The position numbers were made by a program, and so were the translations under genes. The notes beneath the pieces were generated by a model. It did not search any database. It was not told the DNA's origin and worked only from the letters and a program-made list of their open reading frames with translations. Below are positions 59,494 to 64,000 of a DNA stretch of 64,000 nt, one piece after another. This DNA comes from Myxococcales bacterium (GTDB lineage Bacteria; Myxococcota_A; Polyangia; Haliangiales; Haliangiaceae): contig JADJUF010000039.1 of assembly GCA_016717005.1 (NCBI GenBank), positions 1,240,001 to 1,304,000 of the forward strand, read 5' to 3'. Within the stretch, counting starts at the first letter, position 1. Every line of letters starts with the position of its first letter.

Positions 59494-62005
59494 GTCGCCC
59501 GCTCGCTGTCGGAGATCATGCGAACGGATCCGGGACCGTGGCGCTCGATGCTCTCGCGCAACGCAGGGCTTCCGTAACGCGTGAGCTGGCCGAGCATCCG
59601 CTCAAAGTACGCGGCACGCTCGTCGTCGCGCATACGCTCGTCGGCGCGTCCGCCCAGGCGGTGCAGCAGCGCGGGACCGCCGGCGCGATGCCACAGCGTC
59701 ACGACTCGCCGGTTGGTGTTGATCAGCCGTCGCACCTCGCTCAGGTGCCGGCTGAACAGCGCGGCGTTGAGCGCGTCGCCGCGGCCTGCCAACACCGCAA
59801 CTGGATGACGGCCGTCGACGACGGCCGCAGATGCGTCAGGGGCCGACACGCGCGCCGACGAGTCACTCGGCGTCGCCAAGGTCAGCCACGGCCATGGTGA
59901 GTCCACGAGCGCCTGGGCGTCGAGCTTGCCAGCGCCCCAACGGTACCATGTCGTCGCGTTGCTCGGGTCGACGGGACCGCGCGCCGAGGTCCGCAGCCTT
60001 TCGTGAATGTCCGCGAGCGGCATGTCGGGATAGCGCTGGAGCAGGAGCGCGAGCGCGCCGGTGACATGGGGCGCCGCCATGCTCGTCCCGGTCTGCTCGA
60101 CCCACGCGGGGCAGATCCACTGCGGGCAGACGTTGTCGTGGTTGGCCTCGGCCGCTTTGATGTTGGTGCCGGGCGCCGCGATCGTCGGCTTCGGGTAGCC
60201 GCCTACCAGGATCCGGGCTGGGCCCAGGCTCGACTGCTTTTGGATCGATTCCGATGACAGCCATGTTGGGCTGTCGTGGTTGGCGACTGTGACCACACCG
60301 ACGGCGGTACCGGGATCGTGATGGTGCCGAGATCGGTCGCCTTGACGTTGTCGCCTGGGCCACCTGGCCTCGGAAACCGAACGTCACCCACGAAGCGATC
60401 GACCCAGGCATCAACGGCGACCGCTGCGGTGCCGGTGTTGGTCACCCTGAGGTGCCACGGCCCCGGAACAGCTCGCCGCCGACGTTCGGCGGAATCATTG
60501 ACAGCCGAAATGGAGGGCATCGATGGCCACCGAATTCTCGTCCCAGAGGAGGCTGGCTGTCGACTGCTGGTCGGCGGCGCACTGGGATTGACCGGGACCA
60601 GATTGAGCCCGGCGTTCGGAGCTCCCTGGACCAGGACCCCGAAGCTGTGGCCGGCCACGATCAGCTCGAGGCTGAGAGTCGCGTCAGCCCGGTACCAGAA
60701 GCCGACCTCGCAGTTCTGGTTCTCGCCTTCCTTGATCTCAAAGGCGAACGTGGCCGTCTGTTGCTCGTCGATGGTGGCCCGCGCGTGTCGTCGCGCCTGG
60801 GCCTCGTTTCCGGCCGACTTCACAACCACGCGCGTCTTGGTGCCCGGCGTCGGCGTCATGAAGCGCTCGGCCTCGCTCTCAAGCTCATCGCTGCCGTCGT
60901 GGGCGCCCCACGTAATGCCGGCGCTGATGTTCACCACGCATGGCTTGTTTTCCTGGTCTGCGATCTCGGCGATGTACCGCAATGCAGCGGCGAAACCCTC
61001 AATGTACAGCCCGCCAAACACGTTGACGAGCACGATGTCAGCGGCCGGCGCTACGCCTTGCTACTTGCCTCCACTGCAGTGGAGAAAGTGAGGCGCGAGC
61101 CCGTTGCCGGCGGCGATCGCGGCGACATGGGTCCCATGGGAGGCCTCGGCGAATCCGCGAACGGCGCTGTCGCGGTGGCGCACCGCCACGGGAGCAATCC
61201 CCGGCGGCGTCGAGTACCCCAGCGTGTGGTCGATGTCGTGACGGTCATAGACCGGTCCACGCACCTGGCCTGCGATCGCGTCGGGGCGCGTGCGATCCCC
61301 GGCGTGGATGCTCAACGACTGATCCCAGAGGCCCAGGATGCGCGTGCGGCCGTCGGGTTTCCGGAACGTCAGGTGGCGGAAGTCGATCCCCGAGTCGATG
61401 ACCGCAATGATCACGCCAGCGCCGTCGGGGTACGGCCGCCCGATATCCCCGTCCCACTGATCGCGCAGCTGCTTGGCGCGGATCAGCGGGACGCTGTCGC
61501 TGAGCTCGAGGCCCATCCGCCTTGACGCAGAGATCTTGATCACCGAGGGCACCCGGGCGAGATCCATCAGGCGCGCTGGCGACACCACTCCAATCGCAAG
61601 ATTGGTCTCGACATCAGTCCGCGGCTTCTGGCCCGGTGCGCGTAGCCCGGCGTCGAGGAGCGGCTGCATGTCGATGCCGCGGTGGGTGACCAACACCGTA
61701 AGTTCGGCCGGGATGCAGCGCAACGGGACGCCGGGGATGTTGGGATGCCGGGAGGCTGGCTGGCCGGCGTTGACGCGCTCGACGTTCTGCAAGAGAGCAA
61801 CCAGCTGGATGTCGAGCTTCTTTCGCACCTCGGGAACGTCGAAGATGAGCGGCTGGGTCCTCGTCCGCGCCCAGTCCTCCGGCGGCATCGGGGTGCACAC
61901 CTCTGCGGGCTCCGGCTCCTCGGGGGGAGGACGGCTCGGACACGCGACTCCAGAGAGGAGCGCTGACGCTGTCGCGGACTTCAGGATCCAACCCGCCTTC
62001 TTCAT
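59490..62005 (-). pseudogene. S8 subtilisin-like lipoprotein protease, interrupted
   Basis: From ATG 62005 (GTG 62008 also possible), with GAGGTG seven bases upstream. The lipoprotein signal ends LLSGVAC. Catalytic residues: Asp in IIAVIDSGIDFRHL, His in SHGTHVAAIAAG, oxyanion Asn in VVKSAGNEA, Ser in QTGTSMAAPHVTG. Two interruptions: an in-frame TAG at 61061-61063 where subtilases usually have Tyr (GGK-stop-QGVAPAADIV), and a -1 shift near 60290 (CCCGG for CCCGGG, between GTITIP and VVTVANHDS). 2,516 + 1 bases gives 838 codons. It is the enzyme of cassette D, coupled to DUF6603 D by GTGA. Confidence 0.8.
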
Positions 62006-62210
62006 CACCGTTCACCTCGCACCACGAAATGGGACGCCGGGGCGAAACGTGATGGTGCGCCCCACCGAACACGACGCAGCGCGGTCACTTTTCTGCCTCC
62101 GCTTCGAGGTCTCTGTTGCCTCTGTCGCTGGTCAGGTTGCCAGTCGTGGGTCTGATGCTGCCGCTCGACACGCCGCGCCTCGTTCAAGACCTCCCGTCTG
62201 ACCTGCACCC

Positions 62211-62219
62211 CACACACGT
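62211..62219 (+). repeat. Target site duplication, left copy
   Basis: CACACACGT immediately outside the left end of the insertion sequence; identical to 63509-63517. Confidence 0.9.
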
Positions 62220-62236
62220 CTGAGCCATCCCCTCAT

Positions 62237-63478
62237 TCAGATGATGCCAAAGACCTTGCGGAAGAACGCGTGCTGCTTGACCTCGGCGTCGTACGCGACC
62301 ATCAGCGGAGCGAGGCGGTCGTCGCCCATCATCGGGATCGCGGCGTAGAGGTTGAGGCCTTGGTTGAACAGCGACATCGTGCGCTTCTTCGACGTGTTCG
62401 TCTTCATGAGGCGATCGAGGCCGCACGCTTCACCGGCGGCGCCGAGCAGCGTCAAGAGCGCTTGCGCCACTGCCGCGAGCAGCAGCAGGCGATCGCGGCG
62501 GTCGGTGCTGCCGATGCGCGTCGCCGAGAGGCCGAGCCCGAAGCGCAGATTCTTCTGGTCGCGGAACGTCTCCTCGATCGTGAACCGTCGGCCATAGAGT
62601 TTGACGACATCGGCGGCCTTGTCGTCGCGCCGCGTCGTCGCCAGGCACCAGGCCTCCTTCATGCGCGGCGCATGCACCACCACGACGGCAGGCACCTCGG
62701 CACGCGTGCGCGTGATCTTCGCGCCGCGGATCATCGTGGCGCGCCCGCTGGGTGGCAACCACTTGCCGGCGGGACGCTGATCACCGGTGGCATCCTCGAC
62801 GTGGATAGCCGCGCGGAATCGGATCACGTAGTCCCAGCCCAGCGTCTCGAGCAGCCGGTACAGCTTCTGGTCCCCGAACCCACGGTCTGCCAGCACCGTG
62901 ATCTTGACGTCAGTCGCGACGCACTCATGCAGCCGCTCGATCAGCCGGTACTCGTACCCGTTGCGCTTGCCCTCCAGCGTCGACTTCTTGACGGTCAGCC
63001 AGATCAGCGGCGTCGCCCGCCCGTGGCTCGTCATCAGGTAGCCCGCGAGCGTCGCGTGGTCGTCAGCGTCGAACTCGGTCCAGTCCAGCGCGAGCACGAT
63101 CTCCTTGCGCGGCCCGACGACGAACTCGGCCCACGGCTGGAACAGCGACCACATGTCGAACCCGTCGTTGCTGAGCATGCGGTCGGTCTGCTTCACCCCA
63201 TGCTTCGCGCTGTGATTCGTCGCGTGGGCGTAGCCGCGCCCGATCGCGTGCACCGACAGCACCGCCGCGTCCAAGACGCCCACGACCCCATTCGCCAGCG
63301 ACCGCACCCGCAGCGCGTGCAGGTCGTCACCGAAGACTTGGTCGATCGTCTCGGCGACCTGCAGCGGGTTCTTCACGAAGCTCGACATCGCGCGGCGTTT
63401 CATCATGCCGCGAGAACCAGCGGCGTCGAACCGAAATTCCGTCGACGACAAAGAAACGTCGGGAGCAATCTCACGCAT
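62237..63478 (-). CDS. IS4-like DDE transposase
   Basis: A 413-residue protein; the ATG at 63478 lies just inside the right inverted repeat, but an internal ATG about 25 codons later (MMKRRAMSSFV) may be the true start. DDE residues: Asp in LALDWTEFDADD, Asp in VLADRGFGDQKLY, and Glu in YGRRFTIEETFRDQKN (the Y-(2)-R-(3)-E-(6)-K signature of IS4). The C-terminus is helical and ends inside the left inverted repeat (stop 62237-62239). Full length for the family and uninterrupted, so probably active. Confidence 0.92.
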   Translation of the reverse strand: MREIAPDVSLSSTEFRFDAAGSRGMMKRRAMSSFVKNPLQVAETIDQVFGDDLHALRVRSLANGVVGVLDAAVLSVHAIGRGYAHATNHSAKHGVKQTDRMLSNDGFDMWSLFQPWAEFVVGPRKEIVLALDWTEFDADDHATLAGYLMTSHGRATPLIWLTVKKSTLEGKRNGYEYRLIERLHECVATDVKITVLADRGFGDQKLYRLLETLGWDYVIRFRAAIHVEDATGDQRPAGKWLPPSGRATMIRGAKITRTRAEVPAVVVVHAPRMKEAWCLATTRRDDKAADVVKLYGRRFTIEETFRDQKNLRFGLGLSATRIGSTDRRDRLLLLAAVAQALLTLLGAAGEACGLDRLMKTNTSKKRTMSLFNQGLNLYAAIPMMGDDRLAPLMVAYDAEVKQHAFFRKVFGII

Positions 63479-63487
63479 TTACGCCCT

Positions 63488-63508
63488 CAAAACGAGGGGA
63501 TCCCTCAG
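63488..63508 (-). repeat. Right terminal inverted repeat of the IS
   Basis: Reads CTGAGGGATCCCCTCGTTTT on the minus strand, paired with CTGAGCCATCCCCTCATTCA at 62220. Confidence 0.88.
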
Positions 63509-63517
63509 CACACACGT
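63509..63517 (+). repeat. Target site duplication, right copy
   Basis: CACACACGT, identical to 62211-62219. Confidence 0.9.
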
Positions 63518-63572
63518 ACCAGCGGGAATCCTGGAGCGCAAGGTGGAACGACCAATATCAGAAACATCCCAC

Positions 63573-64000
63573 TTAGCGCTCGTCGTTCGTTGCTTGTCCC
63601 GGATACAGATACCGGCCGCCGTCGATGCGGACACCTCGCCGCTCCGGGTCGGTGGCGCTGACCGAGAAGATCTGACCGCGGCGCCAGACCACGCGCGGGC
63701 CGACGGGGCGGCCGGCCGAGCAGAAGGTGTGCTCGAGGAGCGAGCCATCGGACCCGACGAGTTCGATCGGACCGTCGACGAAGCCGGCCGCGTCGCGGCA
63801 CAATAGCAAATGCGCGTCCAGATCGCCTCCGAACGTGGTGGCGCATGCGACGGCCATGCCCAGCGCGCAGGACGTTCGCCTCGGTGGTGGATCGCGGGGC
63901 GGATCACGTTCGATGACGGCGCGGCCATCTGATAGCGGTGGCGGATCGATCACGCGCGCCGCGCAATACGGCGGCTCCACGCGAATGGCAATCGACTCGA
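63573..64000 (-). CDS. YwqK/MORN-like protein, C-terminal part
   Basis: The frame enters from the right edge (the codons visible there read ESIAIRVEPPYCAARVIDPPP) and ends at 63573, giving about 142 residues; the start is outside the window. The C-terminal block GPIELVGSDGSLLEHTFC, GRPVGPRVVWRRGQIFSV and GGRYLYPG aligns with the lipoprotein at 40110-40796 (GPVEVIAHDGSLVAQGYC, GRPAGAWLQWKHGRMI), so the two are paralogues. Both stand directly 5' of a protease gene (S8 here, once the IS is removed; M64 there), suggesting a recurring lipoprotein-protease-DUF6603 order. Confidence 0.65.
   Translation of the reverse strand, partial: ESIAIRVEPPYCAARVIDPPPLSDGRAVIERDPPRDPPPRRTSCALGMAVACATTFGGDLDAHLLLCRDAAGFVDGPIELVGSDGSLLEHTFCSAGRPVGPRVVWRRGQIFSVSATDPERRGVRIDGGRYLYPGQATNDER

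Larger units (their letters stand above)
62220..63508 (-). mobile_element. IS4-family-like insertion sequence, 1,289 bp, complete
   Basis: Bounded by imperfect 21-bp inverted repeats (62220-62240 and 63488-63508; 16 of 21 match, sharing CTGAG and ATCCCCTC) and flanked by a perfect 9-bp target duplication. It carries one intact transposase gene. Nine-bp duplications and this length fit the IS4 group. The perfect duplication and open reading frame show a recent insertion, between the S8 gene and the YwqK-like gene. Confidence 0.9.

Noticed and set aside
61061..61063. TAG as pyrrolysine or programmed readthrough
   Set aside because: No supporting context (no Pyl genes seen in the window, no conserved signal), and a second frameshift in the same gene favours mutation or error.

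Overview
The window is very GC-rich DNA with dense gene packing. Several traits point to a myxobacterium (Myxococcota, possibly of the Haliangium/Nannocystis kind): an FHA-containing NtrC-like regulator, a eukaryote-type Ser/Thr kinase, many small lipoproteins, TonB-C/AgmX-like modules, and a secreted protein with a CDGxDNDCNG metal-binding motif and a MYXO-CTERM-like tail. This is inference from gene content; there is no rRNA or other marker gene.

Positions 1-25,400 look like ordinary chromosome. They hold regulators (FHA regulator, Ser/Thr kinase), lipid and nucleotide enzymes (GDPD, diacylglycerol-kinase family, patatin, acyl-CoA dehydrogenase, class II glutamine amidotransferase), a fused tRNA-guanine transglycosylase/MnmC-like methyltransferase, an Eis-like acetyltransferase, and many lipoproteins. 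Small direct repeats and short 3'-end duplications sit between these genes.

Positions 25,441-62,005 form one large, almost entirely minus-strand accessory locus built around DUF6603-like proteins. Read 5' to 3' (right to left) there are four cassettes. Each has a putative hydrolase or enzyme gene overlapping by ATGA or GTGA the start of a roughly 1,130-1,160-codon DUF6603 gene: D (S8 subtilase), C (unknown 619-aa protein), B (PhoD-like phosphatase, preceded by a Kelch lipoprotein) and A (M64-like metallopeptidase, preceded by a YwqK-like lipoprotein). Cassette A runs on with tight spacing into three giant conserved genes (947, 1409 and 575 aa). The C-terminal coding half of the four DUF6603 genes is nearly identical DNA. 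Copies C and D even continue into the first 30-37 codons of the 947-aa gene and then stop abruptly. The N-terminal halves and the enzyme genes differ and look less GC-rich. I read this as a mosaic system in which alternative enzyme plus DUF6603 modules are swapped by recombination in the shared 3' module, leaving displaced copies upstream: a mirror image of orphan Rhs/CdiA tips. That model is inference.

None of the four DUF6603 copies is open. A and D become open if single bases are restored in short G/C runs, C carries a 109-bp net deletion, and B is truncated and scrambled. The Kelch, PhoD and S8 genes are interrupted too. Whether this is real decay, phase variation or under-called homopolymers in a hard-to-polish repeat cannot be settled from this sequence alone.

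Positions 62,211-63,517 hold a complete IS4-like insertion sequence with a perfect 9-bp target duplication. It separates the S8 gene from a partial YwqK-like gene at the right edge, suggesting that cassette D once had the same lipoprotein-protease-DUF6603 order as cassette A.
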